DNA of 64,000 nucleotides from Ctenosaura bakeri (GCA_948474755.1 CAOLHI010001284.1:124001-188000); one strand, 5' to 3'; numbered from the stretch's first letter, positions 1 through 10,954 are shown. A program made the numbers and translations. Notes: a model not told the origin generated them from the letters alone.

Positions 1-143
1 ATTCCGCACTAGCCTGTTATAGCACGATGATCCCACTTTCAACATCCTCTGGAATCCTGGGGTTTGCAGTTTTAAACCCCAGGATTCCAGAGGATGTTGA
101 AAGTGGAATCATCATGCTATAACAGGCTAGTGCTGAAATGGCC
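1..143. mobile_element. Palindromic MITE (family P), left tip cut by window edge
   Basis: Both arms are visible. The left arm runs from the window edge through TTATAGCACGATGAT and CCTGGGGTTTGCAG; the right arm is its near-perfect reverse complement, ending in GAAATGGCC. The unit is a non-coding hairpin of the short subfamily. Open frames across it are by-products of the symmetry. Confidence 0.9.
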
Positions 144-186
144 ATAAAGAGGAATAATGAATCTGATGAAGTAGACTTAAGTCTAT

Positions 187-537
187 GGCCCTTTTCGCAT
201 GGCATTTGCCATGCAAAAGGGTGCCTGGAGCATCATGCGATTGTGAGGAGTGATCTGCACGACGCACTCACAATTGCGCGACACTCCAGGGGAGGGCAGG
301 CGCCACGTGCACATTTTTTCATTTTTGGCTTTTAGCCGAAAATGGTCCGTGATCATTGCTCCAGGGTCCCATGCGCACATGCTGTGCATGCAGAGCCTCT
401 GGAGCTGCGGCAGTCACGCTTCCTCCCCCAGCGCAGGCAGACCCCTCCTGAAACTGCAAACCCCAAGATTCCATAGGATGTTGAAAGTGGAATCACAGCA
501 CTATAACAGTCTTGTGTGGAAATGGCTACAATTTGGA
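187..537. mobile_element. GC-rich hairpin-composite element with a family P right arm
   Basis: It starts GGCCCTTTTCGCATGG and ends in a normal family P right arm (about 448-537). The interior differs from other copies and holds several smaller hairpins: about 190-220 (CATGGCA/TGCCATG), 212-290 (GCGATTGTGAG pairing with CTCACAATTGCGC) and 325-350 (TTTTGGCTTTTAGCCGAAAA). It may be a longer relative of the MITE or a MITE joined to another foldback element. The 3-bp flanks do not clearly match. Confidence 0.5.
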
Positions 538-1626
538 AAGCTTGGTGTTAGATGTTATGGGAACAAGAGTGGAAAATGCACAGCAATGTGATGGAGTGCG
601 TGGGTATGTGTAAACTTTTCAAGGCCATGTTCTCCCCCTGAGATTCCTCCTTCCTGGCACACCCTATTGACCACAGGAAAGGGTCCAAGGCCTGAGAACT
701 GGGGATTTCACTCCCAATTTGAACAAAGCCCTTTTCATCTCCAAAAGAGGAACATTCGTTTTGCAGGCACTGGTAACCAGAACAAGGAACCATTCTTGGC
801 TAAAGGGGGATGCTGGAGAATCTGGCTTCTTCCTCCCTCCTCTCCAAGGCGGAGTCTGGAGTGAATGGGAGATTTTAATCCGTATTACTGATTGTTGCTA
901 GAGAAACAGCTGGTGGCAAGGATGCCAGAGTCATTAACGCTAGGAAACTTCTCCCCTCCTCTGTATTCAAAGCAACTTGGTAGCAAGGAGGCCTGCTTTT
1001 GGATTTGCACTCTCCGTCTCCTTTTTATTCTTTTTCCTTGCCTCCCTGCATCTTTCCCCAGCTCCCCATCCTGCACCTCTTTCCCCCTTTCTTGTCGTTA
1101 ATTCCCTCCGTCATCAGAATGTAGTGCTCGCTTTGCCTTCCTCTGCCTTCACCAACTTCTCTGCAAGCTGCCTGCTGCGACCTTCAGCTGAATTTCTTGG
1201 AGAAGGTTGTGTGGCGTTACTTCAAGACATTGTCTGCTCACGACCTCCGGATTTTGAAGTGTGGGGAAGGAAAGGGAAGGGACTGAAGTCGGTTTGATCA
1301 AAATATTTGTGTAGGGGAGGTTGCCGAACTTTCCCAAAGGAGCAAATTAACGTGTGTGTTTTTTCTTTTAAAGGATGAACCAAGTGAAGATTTCTTAAAA
1401 GATGGGAAGCAGTGAGAATCCAGACCTTGCAATAATTGGTGGAGAAGGTTATTAGTAGTTTGCCTAGTTGCGTCTGTAATGGCAGAATAATATTATCTAG
1501 TCTTCTTTTTATTTTTCTCCTCTTATTTGCAGTTTGGTAAGGGTTGCTCAGAGCCCTTTTGTGTACAGGTATTCCCTGCTTATCTGATGGATTAGCAACC
1601 AGAGCACAGTCAGCAAGTGGAATTGG
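538..1626. other. Intergenic, no gene seen
   Basis: No conserved coding segment, RNA gene or clear named transposon found. About 1430-1580 resembles an unnamed repeat (family Z) also seen near 22.7, 44.7 and 48.2 kb. Short frames here lack codon structure or recognisable domains. Confidence 0.5.
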
Positions 1627-1790
1627 TTGAAAAACAACCCAGTCGTTCAGCAGTTCTTCTCCTCTTGCTTTCTTCCTGTAGGGAATGTGAGGGAATTATC
1701 GAGGCCTTCCCTCATATTTCCTACAGAAAGAGGCAAGAGGACAAGACCTGACAAAAGCGTTGACCTTCCCTCATGTCCCCTGCAGGAAGA
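1627..1790. repeat. Left remnant of the 60-bp minisatellite
   Basis: It contains an inverted piece (about 1645-1690) and a direct piece (about 1720-1790) of the same unit that forms the array at 3228-3740 (motifs CTCATGTCCCCTGCAGGAAG, GAGGACAAGACCTGACAAA). It sits directly left of a CR1, so the CR1 appears to have inserted into the minisatellite locus. Confidence 0.65.
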
Positions 1791-3227
1791 ATTTGAGTCT
1801 GAGAACTCTTGGAGAACAGGAGAAGTCCCAGCAGACTGGAGGAGGGCAAATGTCATCCCCATCTTCAAGAAGGGTAAAAGAGGCTCCAAATAATTATCGC
1901 CCAGTCAGCCTGACATCAACAACAGAAAAAATCCTAGAGAAGATCATTAAACAGTCAGTTTGTGATTACTTAGAAAGCAATGCCATAATCACTAAAAGTC
2001 AACATTGATTTCTCAGAAATAAGTCATGCCAGACTAATCTTATCTTATTTTATGATAGGGTTACAAGCTTGATAGATGAAGGGAATGCTGTAGACGTGGC
2101 ATACCTTGACTTCAGTAAGGCCTTTGACAGAGTACTCTATGACATTCTTGCAAAGAAGCTTACAAAATGCGGGCTGGACAGGGCCACTGTTAGGTGGATT
2201 GGTTGACCGACCGAGCCCAAAGAGTGATCACGAATGGCTGCTTTTCATCCTGGAGAGAAGTGACTAGAGGAGTGCCACAGGGTTCTGTCCTGGGCCCAGG
2301 GCTAGTCAGCATCTTCATCAATGACTTGGAGGAAGAAATAGAGGGCATGCTGATCCAATTTGCAGATGACACCAAATTGGGAGGGGTTGCCAGAGGACAG
2401 GATCAGAATTCAAAATGGCCTTGATAGATTGGAGAGCTGGGCCAAAGCTAACAAAATGAGAGAAATGTAAGGTCCTGCACTTAGGCAGAAAAAATGGAAT
2501 GCACAAATATAGGATGGGGGACATGTGGTTGGATAGCAGTAGATGTGAAAGGGATCTAGGAGTCTTGGTAGATCACAAGCTGAACGTGAGTCAGCAGTGT
2601 GATGCGGCAGCCAAGAAAGCCAATGCAATTCTTGGTTGCATCAATAGGAGCATGGTGTCTAGATTGAGGGAGGTAATGGTACCACTCTATTCTGCATTGG
2701 CTAGGCCTTATTTGGAATTATACTGTGTCCAGTTCTGGGCACCTCAATTCAAGAAGGATATCGACAAGCTGGAGCATGTCCAGAGGAGAGCGACCAAAAT
2801 GGTGAGGGTCTGGAAGCCATGAAGCCTTATGAGGAGAGGCTTAGGGAGCTGGGGATGTTTAGTCTGCAGAAGGAGAAGGTTAAGAGGGGACACGATAGCC
2901 ATATTTAAATATTTGAAGAGATGTCATGTCAAGGAGGGAGTGGGCTTGTTATCCGTTGCTGGAGAGACTAGGACAAGGAGCAATGGATTCAAGCTGCAGG
3001 AGAGGAGATTCCACTTGAACCTCAGGAAGAACTTCCTGACAGTCAGAGCTGTCCAGCAGTGGAATAGGCTGCCTCCATGGAGTGTGGTGAAGTCTCCTCC
3101 TTCTTTGGAGGTTTTTAAGCAGAGGCTGGATGGCCATCTGTTGGGAATGCTTTGATTTCCTGCATAGCAGGGAGTTGGACTTGATGGTTCTGGGGGTCTC
3201 TTCCAGCTCTAGTATTCTATGATTCTA
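1791..3227 (+). pseudogene. CR1 LINE, 5'-truncated, dead reverse transcriptase (longest copy)
   Basis: Several frames together encode the RT domain and C-terminus of CR1 ORF2. Visible landmarks in order: VIPIFKKG, NYRPVSLTS, YLDFSKAFD (motif A), [10 protein letters not shown] (motif B), FADDTKLGG (motif C, about 2359), [49 protein letters not shown], and the C-terminal [21 protein letters not shown]. Frameshifts and in-frame stops (e.g. after KSQH near 2006) make it inactive. The endonuclease domain is missing. The 3' end is the typical ATTCTATGATTCTA tail. It lies inside the minisatellite locus. Confidence 0.92.
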
Positions 3228-3740
3228 AGAAGACAAGAGGAGAAGAACTGACTAAAGAATGGACCTTCTCTTCCATTCTGTACAGGAAGAGGACAAGAAC
3301 TGATGAAAGAATGGACCTTCTCTCATGTTCCTTAGAGGAAGAAAGCAAAAGGAGAAGAACTGACGAAAGAATGGGCCTTCTCTCATGTTCCTTAGAGGAA
3401 GAAAGCAAAAGGAGAAGAACTGACGAAAGAACGGACCTTCTCTCATGTTCCTTAGAGGAAGAAAGCAAAAGGAGAAGAACTGACGAAAGAATGGGCCTTC
3501 TCTCATGTTCCTTAGAGGAAGAAAGCAAAAGGACAAGAACTGGGGAAAGAACGGGCCTTCTCTCATGTTCCTTAGAGGAAGAAAGCAAAAGGAGAAGAAC
3601 TGACGAAAGAATGGACCTTCTCTCATGTTCCTTAGAAGAAGAAAGCAAAAGGAGAAGAACTATTGAAAGAATGGGCCTTCCTGGACATTCCCTGCAGGAA
3701 GAAGGCAAGAGGAGAACTGACGAAAGAATGGACCTTGCCA
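3228..3740. repeat. 60-bp minisatellite, about 8 units
   Basis: Direct repeats with a 60-bp period; unit motifs include CCTTCTCTCATGTTCCTTAG and AGGAAGAAAGCAAAAGGAG. Units at about 3312, 3372, 3432, 3492, 3552 and 3612 are nearly identical; edge units have diverged. Because 60 is divisible by three, frames stay open on both strands for over 120 codons, which is not evidence for a gene. Confidence 0.93.
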
Positions 3741-3753
3741 TGAAAGAATAGTA

Positions 3754-4198
3754 CAGTCAGCTCTCCACATTTGCTAGGGTTAGGGTACAGGACCCCCACA
3801 AAAGTAGAAAAACTACAAATATCAAAATGTATGTGTGTGTGTGTCTATGGGAAGGGGGCTGAAGCATGGTGGGCAAGACAGGCACCCAGGGTCCAAACCA
3901 GGTCAGGGACAGAGGATAGGTCAATATGGTCACCCTATACTTCTCTCTTACCCATCTCCTTCCATGCAGGAGAGGGTTTGTGGTGCTGAGAAATCAGGCT
4001 GTGATCCGTCCTTAGCTGGCCAAGCAGATGGTGATGGAGGAGGACCATAGGTGGGTGGCTGTGTGCCTGGATCAGAGCTGACAAGAGAGAACTTTCCTCC
4101 AGAAAAGATGTGCCTGAGGTAAGGGGTGCAGAGCTAGAAGAAACTTGCAGATAATCAAATCTGTGAAAGTCAATTGTGCAAATGCGGAGGACCAACTG
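3754..4198. mobile_element. Tigger-like (Tc1/mariner) non-autonomous element, copy 1
   Basis: The ends are inverted repeats: CAGTCAGCTCTCCACATTTG at left and the reverse complement of CAGTTGGTCCTCCGCATTTG at right. It is flanked by TA on both sides (3752-3753, 4199-4200), the Tc1/mariner target. There is no transposase frame. Same family as 6977-7352, 7375-7847, 41810-42334 and 46580-46942. Confidence 0.8.
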
Positions 4199-4209
4199 TA
4201 CGCATCTAT

Positions 4210-4411
4210 GGCCATGTCCGCACGAGTCTGTTATAGCGCGATGATTCCACTTTCAACCTCCTCTGGAATCCTATGGTTTGCAGTTTAGGGAGGGCCCTTT
4301 AGAATTTTCAGCCAGGGAGCGCTTGGGCCTCAGGAAACTACAAACCCCAGAATTCCACAGGAGGCTGAAAGTGGAATAATAGCACTATCACAGTATAGTG
4401 TGGAAATGGCC
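4210..4411. mobile_element. Palindromic MITE family P, long subfamily
   Basis: A 202-bp element with GGCCATGTCCGCAC at left and GTGTGGAAATGGCC at right. The centre carries the long-subfamily segment (GGGCCTCAGGAAACTACAAA). Flanks are TAT and TAA, a near match for a 3-bp duplication. Confidence 0.9.
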
Positions 4412-4898
4412 TAAGTGTTTAGTTTGGTTAGTAAGTTATTGTTTAGTGGGTTTTTGCTCTATTGCCTATGTATTTTATTTTATTGTGACATCTTTAATTG
4501 CCTACATTAGAAATGTTAGTCAGAGTTTGTATAATTCTGTGTCAAAAAAAAAAAAAAAAGCAAAACTCTGATAAATAAATATATTTAAAAAAATATTTTT
4601 GCAGGGGGCAGTTGGGGGACAAGGAGTATCTTTCCAACCAACCAGTGAGGTCTGGAAGGCAATGCCAGCCGGGAAGAGTGATGAGTCGGTGCCGGCTGCA
4701 GGATTAGCTGGGAGGGGTGATATTGATTAGCCCCTGGTTGCTCCTGGAGGCAATTTTTCACCCCAGGATTCCTGGAAGGTGGACACACCAAGCCTGACTG
4801 CTCTATCCAAACTGAACTTTTGAACCTCCCATTCAGCATTTCATCTAGTACGTGCTGGTTGACTCTACAGACAAGAGGGAAGAAGAGGTGGAAGCTTA
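4412..4898. other. Intergenic with poly(A) run
   Basis: No gene seen. A run of about 17 A lies at 4543-4559, followed by AAATAAATATATT; it may be an old retroposon tail. About 4420-4540 is T-rich and resembles family Z. Confidence 0.5.
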
Positions 4899-5101
4899 GG
4901 TCCTTTCCGCACGACACTCTTATAGCGCGATTATTCCACTTTCAACCTCCTAGGGAATCCTGGGGCTTGCAGCTCCCCCCCCCCGAAGCTGCAAACCCCA
5001 GGATTCCCTAGGAAGTTGAAAGTGGAATAATTCCCTAGGAGATTCCCTAGGAAGTTGAAAGTGGAATAATCGTGCTATAAGAGTGTCGTGTGGAAAGGGC
5101 C
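4899..5101. mobile_element. Palindromic MITE family P with internal arm duplication
   Basis: It begins GGTCCTTTCCGCACGACAC after TTA and ends CGTGTGGAAAGGGCC. In the right arm the segment GATTCCCTAGGAAGTTGAAA is present twice (about 5001-5030 and 5041-5070), a local tandem duplication that makes the right arm longer than the left. Confidence 0.88.
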
Positions 5102-5471
5102 AAATTTACTCAAAATCACGTAAACTGTAACTAACATTTTCAACAAGGGCATATGCTAAAATTAAAACACCATAGTGAAACAATAAACTGGGGGAAAAAC
5201 AAACCACTAGCTCACTAGAAGACTAACTAAACCCTAACATACCAAAACACAAAAGGACTCTGACTCTTGCAACTGTAAATACAAAAGGTAAATAAGCAAA
5301 GACTATGACAGACCCAGCTAAACCAAGTACCGGTAAGCATATCCACAGATCAGTGCATGGTTTGATTTCTTATTGCTCAAAAAGGCCATGAAAGTAGAAG
5401 AATCTTTAGAGTGAAAATGCAAAAACCAATTCAGACTCCAGAGTGGGGAAATGTAAATAGCTAATGTAAAT
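5102..5471. other. Intergenic, A-rich, family Z-like
   Basis: No gene seen. About 5160-5290 reads as a reverse-oriented relative of repeat family Z (runs of ACTAACTAAAC, CAAAACACAAAAGGA), also seen at 10800-10960. Confidence 0.45.
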
Positions 5472-5530
5472 ATAGTGTAGTGCAATGGTTTGAGTATTGG
5501 ACTCAAGGCAACCAGGGTTTGAATCCGATA
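5472..5530 (+). repeat. tRNA-derived SINE head fragment
   Basis: GTGTAGTGCAATGGTTTGAG followed by GGGTTTGAATCCG resembles the A-box/B-box head of the squamate tRNA SINE found elsewhere in this window. Only the head is recognisable. Confidence 0.5.
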
Positions 5531-5612
5531 CCCTTTAACTGTCCCAGTTTGGCAGAAATACTCCCAAATGATCCTCACAACATGATTAAATTGCCATTGT
5601 TCTGGCCTCTGA

Positions 5613-5703
5613 GGCCATTTCCACACTAGCCTGTTATAGTGCTATTATTCCACATTCAACATCCAATGGAATAATGGGGTTTGCAATTTAGGGGGTGGGG
5701 CCT
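5613..5703. mobile_element. Family P MITE, left half only
   Basis: A left arm (GGCCATTTCCACACTAG through GGGGTTTGCAATTTAGGG) that stops at the start of a CR1 at about 5704. No right arm follows the CR1, so this half was truncated rather than simply interrupted. Confidence 0.8.
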
Positions 5704-6340
5704 TTGTGGCAGCCAAGAAAGCCAATGCGATTCTTGGACGGGCAAATAGGAGTATGGTGTCCAGATCGAGGGAAGTGATGGTACCACTCTATTCTGCTTT
5801 GCTCAGGCCTCATTTGGAATAATACTGTGTCCAGTTCTGGGCACGTCAATTCAAGAAGGATATGGACAAGCTGGAACGTGTCCGGAGCAGGGTGACCAAA
5901 ATGGTAGAGGGTCTGGAAGCCATGCCCTATGAAGAATGGCTAAGGGAGCTGGGGATGTTTAGTCTGCAGAAGAGAAGGTTAAGAGGGGACAGGATAGCAA
6001 TGTTTAAATATTTGAAGGGATGTCATGTTGATGGAGCAAGCTTTTTTTCTGCTGTTCCAGAGGCTAGGACAAGGAGCAATGGATTCAAGCTGCAGGAAAG
6101 GAGATTCCACCTGAACCTCAGGGAGAACTTCCTGACGGTCAGAGCTGTCCAGCAGTGGAATCTGCTGCTGCCTCCATGGAGTGTGGTGGAGTCTCCTCCT
6201 TCTTTGGAGGTTTTTAAGCAGAGGCTGGATGGTCATCTGTCAAAGGGAATGCTTTGATGGGTGTTCTTGCATAGCAGGGGGTTGGACTGGATGTCCCCTG
6301 GGGCCTCTTCCAACTCTGTGATTCTATGATTCTATGAGAC
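5704..6340 (+). pseudogene. CR1 LINE 3' fragment
   Basis: Encodes the degenerate C-terminus of CR1 ORF2: [10 protein letters not shown], then [53 protein letters not shown], and ends TTCTATGATTCTATGAG. 5'-truncated and interrupted by frame changes. Confidence 0.9.
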
Positions 6341-6976
6341 AGAAAAACAGTTAGCATCTGTTGGGCTCCGCTATCTCTGTATGTGAAGGATCCACTTGGG
6401 TATGATAGCATATTTCGCTTTCAAGTTCAACCTTCCCCGGACTCTGATCCAGAGTTGTTGGACTCTTTCCAACACTTTCTTCCCCATCGCTGTTGCTAGC
6501 AATAATGAACAGCCAAAATTCATGACATGCCGGGTTGACAAGCAGGGATTAGCTTTTCACAAGTCTGTGTTCTACCAAAATACCAAATAAAATCAAACTA
6601 CTCCTTTCAGTTATCCTAGCTTGTAAAATTATTTGCATTCATAAATTGCATGACACACACATTTCTGTCTTTTTATGGGATATTTTAGTGTTTCAAAATA
6701 TCAAAATATATAAAGCAAAAATCTTTTGGGTCCCTCAAATAAGGGACATCCCTTATAATAAGGAACAAATGGCAACCCTATTCCACATGCTTCTGTTTGG
6801 GCTGCAATGTTTTAGACTTAAGGTGGAAGGTGTGTCGATCTTCTTCCTCTGTCTCTTATACACACACATACACGGATATGTGCTGCACTTCAGAAAATTC
6901 CCTGCAATTAGAAATCTAGCATTTCAGGAAGAGTGCTAGCACTCACTTTCCCACTGACATGCTGGATTTCTACATA
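6341..6976. other. Intergenic, nothing recognised
   Basis: No coding exon, RNA gene or clear repeat end seen. Moderately AT-rich. Confidence 0.5.
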
Positions 6977-7352
6977 CAGTCCTCCCTCCCCATTCGGTAG
7001 GGTTAGGGGCACAGGACCCCCATGGAAGTGGAAAAACTGTGCATAACTCTACCCCCCCCCACACCATATTTAACACACAAAAATGTATGAATACCATATT
7101 CAAGCCATTGTGGATTTCTCTGAGGCATCAGGGTTCCTTCCCAAGGCAGAAGTGGGGGGCTGGGAGGGTTATTGCTATCTCCGCTGCTGCCCCACACCAT
7201 TTTTAAGAGGGACTTGCAAGCCTTGTCTGCAGTTTCTCAGCCTTCGGAGGCTTTCAGTCCCTATTAAAAATGTGACAGCAGAAGTGACAGCAAATAATCC
7301 ATGAATAATCAAATCTGCAAAAGTGAAACTGGCAAATGTGGAGGACAGACTG
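6977..7352. mobile_element. Tigger-like element, copy 2
   Basis: It starts CAGTCCTCCCTCCCCATTCG after TA and ends GCAAATGTGGAGGACAGACTG before TA. It shares the phrase ACAGGACCCCCATGGAAGTG with copy 1. No coding capacity. Confidence 0.8.
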
Positions 7353-7374
7353 TATAGGGATCCATTTATTTATA

Positions 7375-7847
7375 CAGCCAACCCTCCACGTTTGCTGGGC
7401 TTGGTGAGCACAGACCCTGAAAAAGTGGGAAAATTGCAGATATCAAGATGTGTGTGTGTGTCTGTCTGTGTGAAGGCATGGTGGGAAGCGCAGGCACCCA
7501 GGTCCAAACCAGATCAGGGAAAGGAGAGGGAAATGGGGTAGGTCAGCCCAGTGACCCTATGCTTCCTCCCTCTCATCCATGTCCTTCCTTTGGCATTGCA
7601 GGGCATCTGGAGAAGGTTTATGGTGCTAAGAAAGCAAGCTGCAAGCTGTCCTTAGCCGGCCAGGCATAGGCTCGTGGAGGAGGAGGACCAGAGTTGTGTT
7701 TTTAAATGACTGCACAGCCTGATCGGAGCCACCGAAAAAGAAGGTTCCCCCCAAAAGAAGCACTTGAGGTGAGATGGCAGCAGTTGGAGAAACTTGCAAA
7801 TAATCAGATCCGTGAATGCTAAAGCCATGAATGTGGAGGGTCGATTG
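7375..7847. mobile_element. Tigger-like element, copy 3
   Basis: It starts CAGCCAACCCTCCACGTTTG after TA and ends AATGTGGAGGGTCGATTG before TA. It is 22 bp from copy 2 in the same orientation. The interior, with a GTGTGTGTGTCTGTCTGTGT patch, matches copy 1 more closely than copy 2. Confidence 0.8.
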
Positions 7848-7867
7848 TATATAATTGCTAAGTAGGA

Positions 7868-8246
7868 ATATTTAGCCAAGAGAAGAGAAGGTTGAAAGAT
7901 GACATGATAGCCATACTTTAATATTTGAAGGGATGTCATATGGGGGATGGAGCAAGCCTGTTTTCTGCTGCTCCAGAGACTAGGACACAGAGCAGTGGCT
8001 TCACACTTCAGGAAAAGAGATTCCACCTAAACATTAGGAAGAATTTCCTAATGATAAGAGCAATTCAATAGTGGAATATGTTGCTGCCTGAATGGAGTGT
8101 GGTGGAGTCTCCTCCTTTGGAGGTTTCCAAACAGAGGCTGGATGGCTATTTGTCAGGAATGCTTTGATGATTTACTCTTGCATGGCAGAATGGGGTTGGA
8201 CTGGATGGCCTTTGGGGTCTCTTCCAACTTTATGTGATTCTATTAA
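7868..8246 (+). pseudogene. CR1 LINE 3' fragment
   Basis: Degenerate CR1 C-terminus ([42 protein letters not shown]) with stops, ending near TATGTGATTCTATTAAT. More diverged than the 43-kb copy. Confidence 0.87.
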
Positions 8247-9033
8247 TGTTCCACTAGGCACAGGCTTGTTCCAGTCTAGGCGTGGGTTTACTCTCCTCTA
8301 GTAATATGGTCTCTGTTCGCTGGCCAGCAATAGAATTCTCTCCAGGCCTGGTACAAATCTGGGATTTTGCAAAGGCGACCCAATGGCATCCCTCCTGCTA
8401 TTCTTTAATACAGATTTTTTTAAAAAATGAAGTTCAACTCCAGGTTGCCCTTGGGAAGTCGAGATAGCTGCCCATATATGCATGATATGAACGGATATTT
8501 CTAATCTATTTTGGTTGGAAAACCCGGGCAACCAGCTCCTCCGTGGAAAAAATCTATCGCGATAAATCTCTCCCGCGTGCGCCACTGCTATCGACATGCT
8601 GTATATCTCACTGCTGGAGGCATAAGAAGGGAGAGGAAGGGACAAAGAACTCATTTCTCCCTCCGCACCAGCCCTCTAGAATAGGATACCAAAGATCCCA
8701 GGCTGCCAGTTCAATAGAATAGGGAAGCACCTGCTGTCCAGATTATGGATGGCAAGGGGGAAAAAAGGAGCCCAGGGGGTGGGGAGGTGGAAGGTTGAGG
8801 GAACAGCAGGTAGCATCTCTGCCAGCCATTCCAGCTCTCCTCCCCCTCCCTCCGCCCCGCAATAAGCAGCCAAAGTTGTCAGCAAAGGACGCGGCAGAGC
8901 TGCCAGATCAGCACATTTCTTTGGCTTTTCAAAAAACCGAGCTTTGCTGCAGCGAGCCGGGGAACTTAAATGCCTCTCGCCTGGCTCTGCTGGAAAGGAG
9001 AAGCCGGCTCAGGGAAAACAGCTGGGAAGGTGG
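8247..9033. other. Intergenic, nothing recognised
   Basis: No gene, RNA or identifiable transposon. The GC-richer part around 8800-9030 has open frames without any domain I recognise. Confidence 0.5.
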
Positions 9034-9197
9034 CAGAGGCCTATCTAGGGTGGGCCAAGTGGGGCACGTGCCCCGGGCGCCAAGATCAGAGGGGTGCAAA
9101 AGAAGCCGCGCATATAGGGGTGGAGGGTAGGAGTAAGAGGGTAGGGGTGCAACTTCCATGCTTGCCCTAGGTGCTGTTTATGCCAGGTACATCACTG
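9034..9197. mobile_element. Short hAT-type element (family D) with perfect TSD
   Basis: A 164-bp element starting CAGAGGCCTATCTAGGG and ending GGTACATCACTG. An identical 8-bp duplication, GAAGGTGG, flanks it (9026-9033 and 9198-9205). CAG..CTG ends and an 8-bp duplication are hAT hallmarks. Confidence 0.85.
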
Positions 9198-9704
9198 GAA
9201 GGTGGGCTCTGAAGCTCTGCATGCCCCCCAAAACTGGTAGGGAGAGGACCTGTTTGATCTTCTGGCATCCTACTTTTGAAGCTGGTTTTAAAATGACCTG
9301 ATGTCTCTTGCCTCCATCCACTTCTGTGCTTCTTTTCCACCCTTTGTTCCACATTGCAGTAGGAAAAATTTTTTTCAGTAATATTCTCACCATAGTATGA
9401 CAGTCGCATAGGGATGGGAGGGGGCCACAGGGGCGGTGTGCCCCTGGCGGCAATTTTTTGGGGCTGCCGTGGCTCCTTGCTTGACCTCCCGAACGTGCCA
9501 TAGCTCCACCCCATCCCTTGTAGCCACGCCCTGTCTGTCATAGCCTCACCTCCAAACACCATAGCCCCCCCGTGCTGCCATAGCCCCACTCCCACCCCTG
9601 ACCCTCCGCCTGCCCCCCCCACGCACTCCAAACTCCACCACTGTAGTCTGATGGTTGCAGAGGAATTATTCTTTGGAGAAAAACACCTGGGCTGTGTATG
9701 CATG
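9198..9704. other. Intergenic between two family D hATs
   Basis: No gene seen. About 9400-9640 is C-rich and carries a GGGGCGGTGTGCCCCTGG palindrome reminiscent of the hAT family D interior, but no ends could be placed. Confidence 0.4.
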
Positions 9705-9865
9705 CAGAGATGTATCTACAGCGGGACAAGTGGAGCATGTGCCCTGGGTGCCAATGCCAGGAGGGCCCCAAAAAAGCTGTGCATGTAGCGGTGGGGTAGG
9801 GGTAAGAAGGTAGGGGTGCAACTTCTACCCTTGCCCTAGGTGCTGTTGATACTAGGTATACCACT
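9705..9865. mobile_element. hAT-type element family D, copy 2
   Basis: It starts CAGAGATGTATCTACAGC and ends GGTATACCACTG; the interior matches copy 1 (GTGCCCTGGGTGCC, TTGCCCTAGGTGCTGTT). The flanks share only TATG, so the 8-bp duplication has decayed or the boundary is a few bases off. Confidence 0.7.
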
Positions 9866-10160
9866 GTATGTGTTGGGCAGCTAGTTGCACCCACCACTAG
9901 TATGGGATTTTGAGTAGTTATAGTGGAGACGAATGCAGAAGACTCTAGGCTGGCATCAGGGTTTGAGAAAAATCTGCAGAGAAATAAGGGAGAGAGTCAT
10001 CCTGAGAAGAGTGCATCAGAGGGTCTGGGGAAAACTGCTTTGCTCTACCCTGCTCCTTTAGATTGAGCACCGAAGTTTGTGCAATGTACTACGGTTCCAA
10101 TAAGCCATGCTTTTTAGCAAAGGATTGTGACTCAGTTTTGTTCCTAACAGTAAAAACCAG

Positions 10161-10326
10161 GGCCATTTCCACACTACACTCTTATAGCGCTATTATTCCA
10201 CTTTCAACATCCTATGGAATCCTGGGGTTTGCAGTCTCGGCCCCTCCCAAAACTGCAAACCGCAGGATTCCATAGGCTGTTGATAGTGGAATCATCACGC
10301 TATGAGAGTATAGTGTGGAAATGGCC
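10161..10326. mobile_element. Palindromic MITE family P, short subfamily
   Basis: Both arms complete: GGCCATTTCCACACTACAC to GTGTGGAAATGGCC, with centre GTCTCGGCCCCTCCC. About 166 bp. It lies at the left edge of a family X repeat. Confidence 0.9.
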
Positions 10327-10555
10327 CGTTCCCTCCAGTTGTCCCAAATTGTCAGGAATAGTCCCGATCAATCACCTGCCTTCCCACTTTTTCAGCTGCT
10401 TTCAAAATGTCCTGGTTTCTCCCTCCTCCTCTCAGTTTCTCCCTTCCTCTCCAGCTTTACTCACCTTGCTGCAAACTGAGTTTAGGATGCAAAAGAAGCT
10501 GGTCCTCCACCTACTGAACAGAGTGGAGAGGAGGGAGAAGAACTGAAAGATCCCT
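10327..10555 (+). repeat. Dispersed repeat family X
   Basis: Phrases AATAGTCCCGATCAATC, AAAATGTCCTGGTTTCTCCC and TTGCTGCAAACTGAG recur at 18390-18640, 27625-28190 and 48785-49151, and in reverse at 43080-43320 and 46960-47090. Orientation is arbitrary. I cannot name it. Confidence 0.6.
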
Positions 10556-10635
10556 TCCTAAATTGCAAACCCCAGGATTTCATAGGATGTTGAAAGTGGA
10601 ATAACAGCACTATAACAGTCTATGTGGAAATAGCC
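10556..10635. mobile_element. Family P MITE, right half only
   Basis: Only a right arm: TTGCAAACCCCAGGATTTC to TATGTGGAAATAGCC. The left arm is absent. Confidence 0.8.
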
Positions 10636-10639
10636 TGAC

Positions 10640-10795
10640 TTATAGCAACCCTAAAGCAAGCCTGTTATGGGATTTTTCTGGGCTAAGACTGTGTGACTTG
10701 CCCAAGGTCACTCTGTGGGTCCCTGGCGAAGCAGGGAATCATATTCTGGTCTCCAGAGTTGTAGTCCAATGCTCAAATCACTATATTATGCCATA
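10640..10795 (-). repeat. tRNA-derived SINE (ACA type), reverse
   Basis: Reads as the reverse complement of the squamate tRNA SINE: CTTATAGCAACCCTAAAG, GACTTGCCCAAGGTCAC, then the head TCTCCAGAGTTGTAGTCC. The B-box region is at about 10735-10750. Confidence 0.7.
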
Positions 10796-10954
10796 CTAAA
10801 ACAATTAAAAAAAAAACTCGAACACTAATTCACTAAAACACAAACTTAGCGAGTAAACATTAATATACTGAAACAGAAAAGGATTCTGACCCCCCCACAA
10901 CCAAACTGTAATGAGAAAGAGAAAAATAAGAAAAAATTGAAAAATACCATTCTA

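Noticed and set aside
3303..3735. Direct repeats considered as a CRISPR array
   Set aside because: The units are contiguous 60-bp repeats without unique spacers, in a vertebrate genome with no cas genes.
3217..3751. Open frames of 174 codons (minus) and 146 codons (plus) with 20-residue repeats
   Set aside because: They come from the 60-bp minisatellite, whose unit is divisible by three, so frames stay open on both strands. No start context, splice signals or domain.
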